In this document: piece after piece, positions 6,928 through 14,120 of the stretch | Numbering within the stretch: the stretch's first letter is position 1 | Layout of the letters: each line of letters opens with the position of its first letter | Assembly (NCBI GenBank): GCA_964579735.1 | Contig: CAZOHH010000060.1 | Span: 1 to 14,443, forward strand | Source: CAILLO01 sp964579735 | GTDB taxonomy: Bacteria; Bacillota; Clostridia; Saccharofermentanales; UBA5734 | DNA length: 14,443 nt | Direction of reading: 5' to 3' | Notes under the pieces: model-generated | What the model was told of the DNA's origin: nothing | Databases searched by the model: none | Seen by the model: the letters and a program-made list of their open reading frames with translations, nothing else | Made by a program: the position numbers and the translations under genes

Positions 6928-8076
6928 CTATCCGAATCGCTTCGTCGTCTCCCGCATCCGCTCGATCACCTTCACTCCGAAGGGGCAGCGCTCCTCGCAG
7001 TCGCCGCATTCGATGCAGTCCGCGGCTCGGTTCGGGAGCGCACCGTAGTGGGCGCGCACCGTCGGCGGCACCTGTTCCTGCATGGACGCGAGATCGTCGT
7101 ACTTGTTCACCATGGCGATGTCGATCCCGACCGGGCAGGGCGAGCAGTGCCCGCAGTAGGTGCACTGACCTTTATACCGATGCTTCGGGGCATTCGCGAG
7201 GACGGAAGCGTAGTCCTTCTCGGCTTCGGTGGCGGTCTCGTAGGCAGCCGCCGCGTCCACGTGCGCCACGGTTTCGAATCCGACCAGGACGGACGCCACC
7301 GCTGGCCGGGTCAGCGCGTAGTGGAGGCACTGGACCGGGGTGAGCGCGACGCCGAAGGGAGAAGCGTCGGAGTCCAGTAGGCGACCTCCGGCGTACGCCT
7401 TCATGACCGTGATGCCGACGCCTTCGCGTTCGCAGACTCGGTACAGTTCGTCCCTCTCCGGAGCGATGCCGCCCAGCCCGGCGTCCTCGTAGGACGCGAC
7501 GTCGAACAGACGGTCGATCTCCTCGCTGGCAGGAAGCATGTCGAAGGCCGGGTTCAGGCTGAACAGGACCATCCCGATATCCCCGCTTTCGGCGGCAAGC
7601 CGCGCCACGCGCGGGTTGTGCGTGCTCAGTCCGATGTGTCGGATCGTGCCCTGCTTCTTCAGCTCGAGAGCCAAGCGGTAGACATCTCCGTTCAGGACGA
7701 CCTCGTAGTCCTTCACCTCGTCCACGAAATGGAGCATCCCGAGGTCGATATAGTCCGTCTCGAAACGTGCGAGCATGTCCTCGAAGGCCGCCCTTACCCG
7801 CACGACGTCGCGCGTGCGGTCGTACTGGCCGTTCAGCCAGGTCGCCCCGAGGTGCCCCTGGATGAACCAGCGGTTCCGCCGGCCGCGGAGTGCGGCGCCC
7901 AGCATCGAGCGGATCTCCGGGTTGGGCATCCAGCAGTCCAGCAGGTTCATCCCGAGTTCGTCGCATCGGTCGACGACGGCCCGCACCGCAGCCGCGTCCT
8001 GGCGTTCGAGCCACTCCCCGCCCAGACCGATTTCACTGACTTCGATGCCGGTTCTACCTAGTGCACGATATTTCAT
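6928..8076 (-). CDS. Aldo/keto reductase-fold protein with C-terminal 2x[4Fe-4S] ferredoxin domain
   Basis: 382 residues. The N-terminus (KYRALGRTGIEVSEIGLGG) and the barrel segments YIDLGMLH and GVGITVMKAYAGG are those of aldo/keto reductases. The C-terminus carries two ferredoxin-type clusters: Cys305, 308, 311, 314 (CTYCGHCSPCP) and Cys354, 357, 360, 364 (CIECGDCEERCP). Of the usual Asp-Tyr-Lys-His tetrad, Asp47 and the histidine of GMLH remain. The Tyr position is replaced in DCWMPNPEIRSMLG and the lysine strand reads FIQGH. Ordinary NADPH carbonyl reduction is therefore doubtful; such ferredoxin-tailed members may use other electron donors. GAGGAGG precedes the ATG. It lies 17 bases after the glycosylasparaginase gene and 50 before GH32, within one operon. 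Its role in sugar conversion is inferred from context only. Confidence 0.85.
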   Translation of the reverse strand: MKYRALGRTGIEVSEIGLGGEWLERQDAAAVRAVVDRCDELGMNLLDCWMPNPEIRSMLGAALRGRRNRWFIQGHLGATWLNGQYDRTRDVVRVRAAFEDMLARFETDYIDLGMLHFVDEVKDYEVVLNGDVYRLALELKKQGTIRHIGLSTHNPRVARLAAESGDIGMVLFSLNPAFDMLPASEEIDRLFDVASYEDAGLGGIAPERDELYRVCEREGVGITVMKAYAGGRLLDSDASPFGVALTPVQCLHYALTRPAVASVLVGFETVAHVDAAAAYETATEAEKDYASVLANAPKHRYKGQCTYCGHCSPCPVGIDIAMVNKYDDLASMQEQVPPTVRAHYGALPNRAADCIECGDCEERCPFGVKVIERMRETTKRFG

Positions 8077-8093
8077 GACGGCCTCCTCGTCTT

Positions 8094-8996
8094 CTAGAAA
8101 CTGATCGGGACCGGAGGGGTGACGCAGCTCTCGACTTCGACGAGTGCGGGCTTGCGGTCGTCCGACGCGGTCGCGTAGAAGAACCCCCGGTGGTTGGCCG
8201 CGCCTCCGACCTGGCCGTTCCGATCCAGGCAGATCAGGGCCATGTTGTGCACCTCGCCGTGCCCAGCCAGCCGAGCATGCAGGTTCTGGACGGCCTCTTC
8301 GGCGGCGAGTTTCGGGGGTATCCCGCGACGCATCCTTTCGACCGCGTCGAAGCAGAGGCAGCCGCGCATGATGTCCTCGCCGAATCCGGTGGCCGCGGCG
8401 GCACCGACCGCGTTGTCCGCGTAGAACCCGGACCCGACAAGGGCGGAATCCCCCACCCTTCCCCGCATCTTCAAAGCCTGACCGCTCGTCGACATCGCGA
8501 CCACGATGTCGTCGTTCCGGTCGAGCACCAGGACTCCGACCGTATCGTGGTTCGGTACGTCCGCGCCCTGCGCTTTCCACTCCTCCAGTTTATCCAGCCA
8601 GCGCACCCGCGCCTCGGGACTCAGCATGTCCGCACGCTCGCACCCGAAGGAATCGGCGAAATCCGCCGCCCCGCGGTCGATCAGCACGTGGTGCCGGCAC
8701 TGGTTCATGACGAGCCGCGCGACGCGGACCGGGCTCCGGAAGCCCTCCAGTCCGAGCACGCTGCCCATGGCCAGGTCGCGACCCCGCATCATCGCCCCGT
8801 CCAGGGACATCTCCCCGTGGATATTGGGCCAGCCGCCGTATCCGACGGATTCGACCTTGGCGTCGTCTTCGACTGCCGATGCGACGGCTTCCGCGACGCT
8901 TTCCGCGTCGATGCCTTGTCGCAGCATCGCGGCACCATCACGGACGGGCCGCTCGGAGAAAGGCCAGGTCGATATCAACGCCCATTTCCCATTCAT
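8094..8996 (-). CDS. Glycosylasparaginase / isoaspartyl-peptidase-type Ntn hydrolase (family T2)
   Basis: 300-residue precursor of an N-terminal-nucleophile hydrolase. Cleavage before Thr152 in NHDTVGVLVLD would release the beta chain with the catalytic threonine. The substrate pocket motif GRVGDSALVGSG (Arg180, Asp183) and TGFGED (203-208) follow as in aspartylglucosaminidases. The family hydrolyses the amide between N-acetylglucosamine and asparagine, or isoaspartyl/beta-aspartyl peptides. The N-terminal STWPF segment fits the glycosylasparaginase branch better than plant-type asparaginases. No signal peptide, unlike some bacterial homologues, so it would act on imported glyco-asparagine. 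AAGGAG precedes the start. The start codon overlaps (ATGA) the stop of a start-less open frame in the preceding 69-base spacer. Context with an alpha-fucosidase supports glycopeptide catabolism. Confidence 0.88.
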   Translation of the reverse strand: MNGKWALISTWPFSERPVRDGAAMLRQGIDAESVAEAVASAVEDDAKVESVGYGGWPNIHGEMSLDGAMMRGRDLAMGSVLGLEGFRSPVRVARLVMNQCRHHVLIDRGAADFADSFGCERADMLSPEARVRWLDKLEEWKAQGADVPNHDTVGVLVLDRNDDIVVAMSTSGQALKMRGRVGDSALVGSGFYADNAVGAAAATGFGEDIMRGCLCFDAVERMRRGIPPKLAAEEAVQNLHARLAGHGEVHNMALICLDRNGQVGGAANHRGFFYATASDDRKPALVEVESCVTPPVPISF

Positions 8997-9065
8997 TCGT
9001 GCTGCTCCTTGTCGAATGCCCAGACGAGCGCCTCGCCCCCCCGGACCGCTACCTGTGCCGATACG

Positions 9066-9932
9066 TCACCCCAGCATGGTTCGGGAGAACTCCAGGGCCA
9101 ATCGGGCTTCCTCGTCCATCCCGGCTTCATCGGCCCCTTGGCTCAAGTCCCGCCACACCTTGATGTCGGAACCGACCGTTCCCCCCATTCGGACGAAGGG
9201 CTCCATGACGATGCATCCATCATACCCGATTCCGCGCAGGGCTTCGCCGATTTCGCGCCACGGCATCCTGCCCTTTCCCGGCACCCTGCGGTTGCATTCT
9301 CCCGTATGGAAATGCCCGAGCAACGGCCCCGCCGTGCGGATGGCCTCCCCCATGCCGTCCTCCTCGATGTTCATGTGGAACGTGTCCAGCATGACCCGGG
9401 CGGCGGGGTGGTCGACCTCCCGGACGAACGCGACGGCTTCGGCCGCGGTGTTGAGGAGATACCCCTCGAACCGGTTGAGGGCTTCCAGGCAGTAGTCCAC
9501 GCCGCATTCCCCTGCGAGGTGGGCCATCTCCCGGACGCCGGCGATGCTCCTCGCGCGGTCCCCGGGTTTGTCGACCGGACGGGAATAATCGACGGGCCAG
9601 TACGAGTAGATACCGCCCCCCAGCACGTGGATGTCCAGGATTTCGAGCCGCTGGAGAAGATCCGCATAGAACCGCTTCGCCTCGGCACGGACCGAAGGGT
9701 CCGCGGAACCCAGGTTCTGGCCGGCGCTCGGCCCGTGTCCGCACGTGAGCGCGATGCCGTGAGTTTTCGAAAGCGCTCTCAACTCACGGAGTTCCGAGAT
9801 TCCCATGGAGGGCAATGGGGTCGCGGCGATCTCGAGGACGTCGAACCCGAGACGGGCCGCCTTCTCGATGTAGGGCCGATAGTCGGCTTTCCATTCCTGT
9901 TCCCAGTAGGCGTAGTAGATCCCGTGCTTCAT
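9066..9932 (-). CDS. D-psicose (D-allulose) / D-tagatose 3-epimerase
   Basis: 288-residue TIM-barrel ketose 3-epimerase that interconverts D-fructose and D-psicose (allulose) or related ketoses using Mn2+ or Co2+. The sequence follows the characterised Agrobacterium-type enzyme almost throughout: KHGIYYAYWEQEW at the start, then SYWPVDYSRPVDKPGD, MLDTFHMNIEED, AGPLLGHFHTGECNRRVPGK, and IVMEPFVRMGGTVGSDIKVW. Metal ligands Glu150, Asp183, His209 and Glu244 fall at the numbers known for that enzyme, and Glu156, His186 and Arg215 of the substrate site are also present. It is in the same operon as GH32, which releases fructose. It is separated by 10 bases from the UroD-like gene upstream. This is one of the surest functional calls in the window; the physiological ketose is not certain. 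Confidence 0.93.
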   Translation of the reverse strand: MKHGIYYAYWEQEWKADYRPYIEKAARLGFDVLEIAATPLPSMGISELRELRALSKTHGIALTCGHGPSAGQNLGSADPSVRAEAKRFYADLLQRLEILDIHVLGGGIYSYWPVDYSRPVDKPGDRARSIAGVREMAHLAGECGVDYCLEALNRFEGYLLNTAAEAVAFVREVDHPAARVMLDTFHMNIEEDGMGEAIRTAGPLLGHFHTGECNRRVPGKGRMPWREIGEALRGIGYDGCIVMEPFVRMGGTVGSDIKVWRDLSQGADEAGMDEEARLALEFSRTMLG

Positions 9933-9942
9933 TCCGCTCCGT

Positions 9943-10965
9943 TCATTCGCGGGCCGCTTCGGCCATGGCCAGCAGGTTCGCCGCCGGCACGTTCGGCAGG
10001 ATCTCCTCGTGGCTCGGGGAGACGATCAGGTTGGGACCCAGGACGGAGCGGACCCGGCGCACCTCGTCCTTGATCTGCTGCGGTGTCGCGTTCACGAAGA
10101 AGGTCTGGGCGTCGATGCCCCCCACGAAGGCGAGATCCCCCTTGTACTGGGCGAGGCTCTTCGCGTCCATCCCGCTGGCCGCCGCCTGGATCGGGTGCAG
10201 GACCTGCACGCCCGCGTCGATGAGGTCCGGAATCACCCGGTAGATGGACCCGCAGCTGTGCAGCATGACCGTCTTCCCATGCCGGAGCCCGATGGCGGCC
10301 AGACGGCGGAAGGACGGCAGCACGAACCGGCGGAACAGTTCGGGAGACAGGAACAGGTCCAGCTGGGTGCCGAAGTCGTTGCCGAAGAACATCGTGTCGG
10401 CCCGGTCTCCGAGTCCTGCGAAGAATCGCTCGTTGGCCTCCGCGTAGAAATCCGCCACGCGCTCGGTCACCGCATCGACGACCGCCTGGTTCTCGTGCAT
10501 CTGGACGAAGTAGTTCTCCATTCCGAAGAAGTCGGCGACGATGTGGAAGAAGGGACACCACATCCCCGTGAACACCATCTTGTCCTGGAAGCCGTCGATC
10601 CGGTCATAGGCCGCCTGGCAGTCGATATGCTTCGGGTCGGGCCACGGATAGCGGTCCAGGTCGCGTGGGTCCTCCGTCTCGGCGAAGCAGCCTGCGGAGC
10701 CGAGGTTCGCGGAGTGCTCGATCCCCCACCCCGTATCGAACATCGGGCGGCCTTCCGGGTGCTTGTAGAACTCGTCGCCCATCACCCAGCGGCAGTCGTC
10801 CCGAAGGAACGTGAAGATGGCCTCCCGCGTCGGCTCGATCCCGAAGGCGGCGGCGTGCAGCGGCAGGGTCGCGTCGTTCGGGTGGCCGGTCCACATGGCA
10901 CCGGTCCCATCGCCCTTTCGAGCGAAGATCGCCCGGCACTTATCCCTTGAGTTCGAATGTCTCAT
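9943..10965 (-). CDS. Uroporphyrinogen-decarboxylase-fold protein, MtaA/CmuA-like
   Basis: 340-residue TIM-barrel protein of the UroD superfamily. The C-terminal part has the methyltransferase-like signature: HSCGS (His236, Cys238, likely zinc ligands), VGGIDAQTFF at 281-290, and PSHEEILPNVPAANLLAMAEA at the end. Such proteins in anaerobes are mostly corrinoid-dependent methyltransferases (methanol, methylamine, O-demethylation) rather than heme enzymes, and no heme genes are nearby. No corrinoid-binding protein or activating protein is encoded in the window, so the partner would have to be elsewhere. The ribosome site before the ATG is weak, and the gene follows the amidohydrolase by 28 bases. 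Demethylation of an O-methyl sugar would fit the neighbourhood but is inference only. Confidence 0.82.
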   Translation of the reverse strand: MRHSNSRDKCRAIFARKGDGTGAMWTGHPNDATLPLHAAAFGIEPTREAIFTFLRDDCRWVMGDEFYKHPEGRPMFDTGWGIEHSANLGSAGCFAETEDPRDLDRYPWPDPKHIDCQAAYDRIDGFQDKMVFTGMWCPFFHIVADFFGMENYFVQMHENQAVVDAVTERVADFYAEANERFFAGLGDRADTMFFGNDFGTQLDLFLSPELFRRFVLPSFRRLAAIGLRHGKTVMLHSCGSIYRVIPDLIDAGVQVLHPIQAAASGMDAKSLAQYKGDLAFVGGIDAQTFFVNATPQQIKDEVRRVRSVLGPNLIVSPSHEEILPNVPAANLLAMAEAARE

Positions 10966-10993
10966 CCTGCTCTTACCTCGCTGGAACTGCCGC

Positions 10994-11887
10994 CTATCCT
11001 GCTACAGTCGGAATCTTCCGGGTTTTGTCCGGAGAAGTGCCGTCGAGGAATCTCGTCAGGTTCCTGCCGAAATACTTCTCCTTGATGGACGCTTTGTCCT
11101 CGATCGACCCTTCGGCGCAGAGCTGATCGATGAGACCGCTGTCCCTTTCCACCCACGCCCTCGTCCATTCGACGGGATAGTCCCTCGCGCTTCCGTCCGA
11201 ACCGAAGAGGAGGTTGTCCTCGATATCATACCCGACGGTGAAGAGCTTTCGGATCAGTTCCTCCCGATAGATCCGCGGGGTGCCGGGCGTGGTGTCGATG
11301 AACATCTCGACGCCTGTTCCGGCCCGGACCCTATGGGCATGCAGCATCTTCCCGTAGACTGCGATGCACTCATCCAGCCAGGGCCAGGACGCATGCGCGA
11401 GCGAGAACCGGATTCCCGGGATCTCGAGAAGCCCTTCGTACGCGGCGGGGCGAGTGAAATCGGACGAGGGCAGACCGTCCCACAGGATGCCGGAGTGGAA
11501 TAGCACGGGGCGGCCGGATCGGGCGATCTCGTCGTACGTCTTCATCGCGCGGGGGTCGCAGGGGGCGTGGCGCGAAGGGATCACCTTGAAACCTTCGGCG
11601 CCCATAGCGCAGGCCATGCCGACCTGGTCCACGGCGTCCACTTCCGTCGGGTCGATCCAGAAGAAGGGGTGGATCCGCCCGGGCTCGCCGACCCAGGCCA
11701 TCAGCGACGACATGCGTCTTTCGGGCGATTTCGCCTCTCCGGACGGCAGGCAGCCGCTGGGCGGGGCGGAAATCAGGACGCCCCCCTCCATGCCGGCCTG
11801 CTCGAGCTTTCCAAGAAGCCCCTCGCGGTCTGGAACACCGCCGTCGATGTTCAAGTCGTCGTTCAGGTGGATATGCCCGTCGATCAT
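10994..11887 (-). CDS. Amidohydrolase family 2 (TIM-barrel metal-dependent hydrolase)
   Basis: 297 residues. The start MIDGHIHLND gives the metal-binding HxH (His5, His7). FKVIP (Lys101), VLFHSG (His131), FSLAHASWPW (His165) and LLFGSDGS (Asp231) complete the pattern of amidohydrolase_2 proteins. The family includes sugar lactonases and acid decarboxylases as well as amide hydrolases; a lactonase acting on an oxidised fucose or related sugar would suit the gene order but is not shown. GAGGAGG lies upstream of the ATG. The gene is 48 bases after the fucosidase stop and 28 bases before the UroD-like gene. It has no signal peptide and is of normal length. Confidence 0.82.
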   Translation of the reverse strand: MIDGHIHLNDDLNIDGGVPDREGLLGKLEQAGMEGGVLISAPPSGCLPSGEAKSPERRMSSLMAWVGEPGRIHPFFWIDPTEVDAVDQVGMACAMGAEGFKVIPSRHAPCDPRAMKTYDEIARSGRPVLFHSGILWDGLPSSDFTRPAAYEGLLEIPGIRFSLAHASWPWLDECIAVYGKMLHAHRVRAGTGVEMFIDTTPGTPRIYREELIRKLFTVGYDIEDNLLFGSDGSARDYPVEWTRAWVERDSGLIDQLCAEGSIEDKASIKEKYFGRNLTRFLDGTSPDKTRKIPTVAG

Positions 11888-11935
11888 CTTCGACCCGACC
11901 TCCTCTTCCCTATCGCAGGTCAGTCGCGGTGGGCT

Positions 11936-13258
11936 TCAGATTCTTTCGCCGCCGGTGATGTCGGACCCGCCATGGAGCTGCGGATAATAGCTGAAGAAGC
12001 GGTATGCCGGCGTCTCGTCGAATTCCATCTCGATCACGGCGACTCCGGCATGCGGATCGGGCGAAGTCTTCGGAAGGTTCTTCAGCAGGATCCTGTGGCC
12101 GCGATGTTCGAATTCCACAGGGGTCCCGTCCCGGACCAGACGGACGGACTTCGGAGCGGTCAGGTATCCGCCGAGTCCCATTTCCCCGCCCGATGGCCAG
12201 ATCCAGTTCCACAGGAATACCGAACGCCCATCGGCGGAGGCTGAAGCGGACGTCACGCCGTTCCCCCCGAAGGAGCTCTCGGTCCAACCCCTGCTCTTCC
12301 GCAACCGCCCATAGACGGCCCTTCCGTTCTCCGCGAGCCAGGCTCCGACCTCCGTCAAGGGCTCGACCGCGTCCGCCGGGACAGACCCGTCGGGAGCCGG
12401 GCCGATGTTGAGCAGCAGGTTACCCCCGCCGGTCGCGCAGGTGTTCAGCATCTTCAGGATGCGCTGGGCGTTGTAGGCATACGGCGCCGCCTGTTGGCTG
12501 TCGACGTATCCCCAGCTGATGCCGTTGAAGGTCATGCAGGCCTCCCAATCCCGGTCGGACGCGGTGATGTGTTCCTCCGGCGTGCCGAAGTCCTCGGGGA
12601 GGTGGCTGCGGTCGTTGATGATCAGGTCGGGCTGCAGTGCGCGCATGTGCTGGTTCAACTCCAGCGAATCCCAGCCTTCCCACGACTCCATGGGAAGCGC
12701 GACGTCGTACCAGAGGATGTCGATCTTCCCGTAGTTCGTCAGCAGTTCGGTGTTGAGGTCCCGGATATACTGCGTGTACCGCCGACGGGCCTCGGTGTCG
12801 AAGGCGCAGCGCCAGCTGTCGGGGTGATGCCATTCCATGAGCGTGGAGTAGAACCCGATGCCGAGTCCGAATTCACGGCAGGCGTCGACGAACTCGCGGA
12901 CGATGTCGCGCTTCGGGCCGTAGTTCACCGAGTTGTACGGATTCACCTTCGAGTCCCACAGGCTGAACCCCTCGTGGTGGCGGGTCGTGAGCACCATGTA
13001 CTTCATCCCGGCCTTCTTCGCCAGCGCCGCCCACTCGCGCGGGGCTCCCGGCTTCGGCTGGAAGGACTCCGCCAGTTTCTCGTATTCCGGAATGGGGATG
13101 TTCTCGCAGGTCATCGCCCACTCATGCCGCCCGAGCTGCGAATACAGCCCGAAGTGGACGAACATGCCGAAGCGGGCTTCCCTCCACCAGGACATGCGTG
13201 CGTCGCGCGTCGATGCGGTCCATTTCTCGTACTCGGGCTTCGAAAGCTTCGGGCTCAT
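11936..13258 (-). CDS. Alpha-L-fucosidase, glycoside hydrolase family 29
   Basis: 440 residues, first gene of the seven-gene operon. It removes alpha-linked L-fucose from oligosaccharides by a retaining mechanism. The GH29 landmarks are visible: GMFVHFGLYS near the start (His35), TTRHHEGFSLWDSKVNPYNS (92-111), the nucleophile Asp185 in ILWYD, and DWEACMTFNGISWGY (237-251), where Glu239 is a candidate acid/base. GGGNLLLNIGPAPDGSVP follows, then a C-terminal beta-sandwich. No signal peptide, so the substrate must be imported. GGAGGTG lies about 5 bases before the ATG at 13258 and decides the start. Whether it prefers alpha-1,2-, 1,3/4- or core alpha-1,6-fucose cannot be read; the glycosylasparaginase in the same operon makes fucosylated glycopeptides plausible. 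Confidence 0.93.
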   Translation of the reverse strand: MSPKLSKPEYEKWTASTRDARMSWWREARFGMFVHFGLYSQLGRHEWAMTCENIPIPEYEKLAESFQPKPGAPREWAALAKKAGMKYMVLTTRHHEGFSLWDSKVNPYNSVNYGPKRDIVREFVDACREFGLGIGFYSTLMEWHHPDSWRCAFDTEARRRYTQYIRDLNTELLTNYGKIDILWYDVALPMESWEGWDSLELNQHMRALQPDLIINDRSHLPEDFGTPEEHITASDRDWEACMTFNGISWGYVDSQQAAPYAYNAQRILKMLNTCATGGGNLLLNIGPAPDGSVPADAVEPLTEVGAWLAENGRAVYGRLRKSRGWTESSFGGNGVTSASASADGRSVFLWNWIWPSGGEMGLGGYLTAPKSVRLVRDGTPVEFEHRGHRILLKNLPKTSPDPHAGVAVIEMEFDETPAYRFFSYYPQLHGGSDITGGERI

Positions 13259-13304
13259 GAGGACACCTCCGGGTTCACTGCGGGTTCGCCTTGTCGTCAA
13301 GCCC

Positions 13305-13327
13305 ATCATAGCCCCGGAATCCGATTC
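13305..13327 (-). promoter_or_regulatory. Candidate operon promoter (-10 TATGAT) with adjoining 11-bp palindrome
   Basis: On the minus strand TATGAT (13305-13310) lies 46 bases before the fucosidase ATG and is the best -10 match in the spacer; the -35 position reads only TGTCTC, which is weak. Between the two lies GAATCCGATTC (13317-13327), a perfect 5-1-5 inverted repeat in the place of a repressor operator. A regulated promoter is plausible; no regulator gene is in the window. Confidence 0.35.
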
Positions 13328-13385
13328 GAGACATGGATTAAACGGACGAAAACATACACCGGATAGGAGTGGTCTCCGACGCCGC

Positions 13386-13425
13386 AAAGAAGGCGATCCC
13401 CCGGGCTTTCGCCGGGAGGATCGCC
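13386..13425 (-). terminator. Rho-independent terminator-like hairpin after the DUF6803-like gene
   Basis: GGCGATCC (13392-13399) pairs with GGATCGCC (13418-13425). With one bulged A the stem continues through CCCGG/CCGGG to a small loop, giving 13 or more pairs. On the minus strand it is followed by TTCTTT, a short and imperfect T-tract; on the plus strand no T-tract follows. It lies 31 bases after the stop of the membrane-protein gene and separates it from the fucosidase operon. Confidence 0.6.
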
Positions 13426-13455
13426 CTGGGATGCGGTCCGGTGCGTGGGCTGGCT

Positions 13456-13938
13456 CTACATGGTCATCGGGACGAGCAGCTGCGGATTCAGCATTCCGAA
13501 GATCATGGCGATATGGGCGACGACCAGGAAGATGCCGACGAAGGTGGCGTGCAGCTTGAGCTTTCCGGTCTCGTCGCGCTTGCGGCCGATGGCGCCGACC
13601 TCGAGCAGGAACATGCCGAGGAACGGGATGACGCCGGCCAGGTAGAAGCCCACCGCGATGACGTCGAACGGACCTCTCCACAGACCGCCTGCGGTGATGG
13701 GGATGACGGCCGTAGCGAAGAGATACAGGAACACGCCGAGGAAGTAGAGTCCCGCGAAGATTCCCGTGAAGCGGTTCAACTTCTTCGCCGTGCCGGACAG
13801 GTTGCGCCCGAACAGCACGATCAGTTCGGTGATGGCGAGCGGCTCGGCGCAGATGACGGGGATGGCCATGAACAGGATCAGGTTCCAGGGCTGGTTGGTG
13901 GCAAGGAGCTGCATATAGTGGGTCATCGTCTCGGCCAT
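13456..13938 (-). CDS. DUF6803-like four-helix membrane protein
   Basis: 160 residues with four predicted transmembrane helices at about 19-42, 58-80, 91-115 and 130-150. The N-terminal MTHYMQLLATNQPWN and the C-terminal KLKLHATFVGIFLVVAHIAMIFGML are the parts I associate with the DUF6803 family, which has no known function. Polar residues inside the membrane region (Glu32, Glu39, His142) could matter for transport or cofactor binding. The ATG at 13938 is chosen because AGGAGGT stands 8 bases upstream; the nearer ATG at 13943 is too close to that site and out of frame. It is a single-gene unit between a terminator-like hairpin and the divergent nitroreductase. Confidence 0.75.
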   Translation of the reverse strand: MAETMTHYMQLLATNQPWNLILFMAIPVICAEPLAITELIVLFGRNLSGTAKKLNRFTGIFAGLYFLGVFLYLFATAVIPITAGGLWRGPFDVIAVGFYLAGVIPFLGMFLLEVGAIGRKRDETGKLKLHATFVGIFLVVAHIAMIFGMLNPQLLVPMTM

Positions 13939-13962
13939 TTCATGATACCTCCTGTGTTTGAT

Positions 13963-13982
13963 TATTGGGGTCGAGCCCAATA
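13963..13982. repeat. Inverted repeat TATTGGG-N6-CCCAATA upstream of the DUF6803-like gene
   Basis: Two perfect 7-base arms with a 6-base centre GTCGAG, 25-44 bases before the membrane-protein ATG and about 60 bases from the divergent nitroreductase -35. The position in a divergent intergenic region fits an operator, but it could also form a hairpin in the membrane-protein leader. No convincing -10/-35 pair for the minus-strand gene was found. Confidence 0.5.
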
Positions 13983-14042
13983 TATCGGAGGAATGTGGAG
14001 ATTCTATGCAGAGCGTCGAGGGGCCCGGGTTTCCTTCCCGTG

Positions 14043-14073
14043 TTGCCCCACACGTCGTCGGGAAAGGTATAAT
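14043..14073 (+). promoter_or_regulatory. Nitroreductase promoter
   Basis: A perfect TATAAT at 14068-14073 lies 47 bases before the nitroreductase ATG. The best -35 is TTGCCC at 14043-14048, giving a 19-base spacer. This is longer than the usual 17 and resembles promoters that need an activator such as a MerR-type protein; that part is inference. Confidence 0.6.
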
Positions 14074-14120
14074 CGAAGCGTACGGCCCCTTGAAAGAGCC
14101 AATACAAAGGAGATGCCGAC

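Noticed and set aside
5390..7165. Upstream extension of the GH32 gene to 7165
   Set aside because: The added part overlaps the ferredoxin-domain end of the preceding gene and is a shadow of its cysteine region. GH32 proteins start shortly before the WMNDPNG motif.
6928..8580. Upstream extension of the aldo/keto reductase-like gene to 8580
   Set aside because: The extension overlaps the glycosylasparaginase gene in another frame and is low in recognisable content. The ATG at 8076 has GAGGAGG before it and begins with the family's N-terminus.
8190..10073. Long open frame of 627 codons on the plus strand
   Set aside because: It runs antisense to the glycosylasparaginase and psicose epimerase genes, whose motifs are clear. 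Its product is rich in Arg/Pro/His with no recognisable domain, as expected for a shadow frame in G+C-rich DNA.
9943..10965. HemE, the heme-pathway uroporphyrinogen decarboxylase
   Set aside because: The HSCG motif and C-terminal pattern are those of MtaA-like methyltransferases, and no heme genes are nearby.
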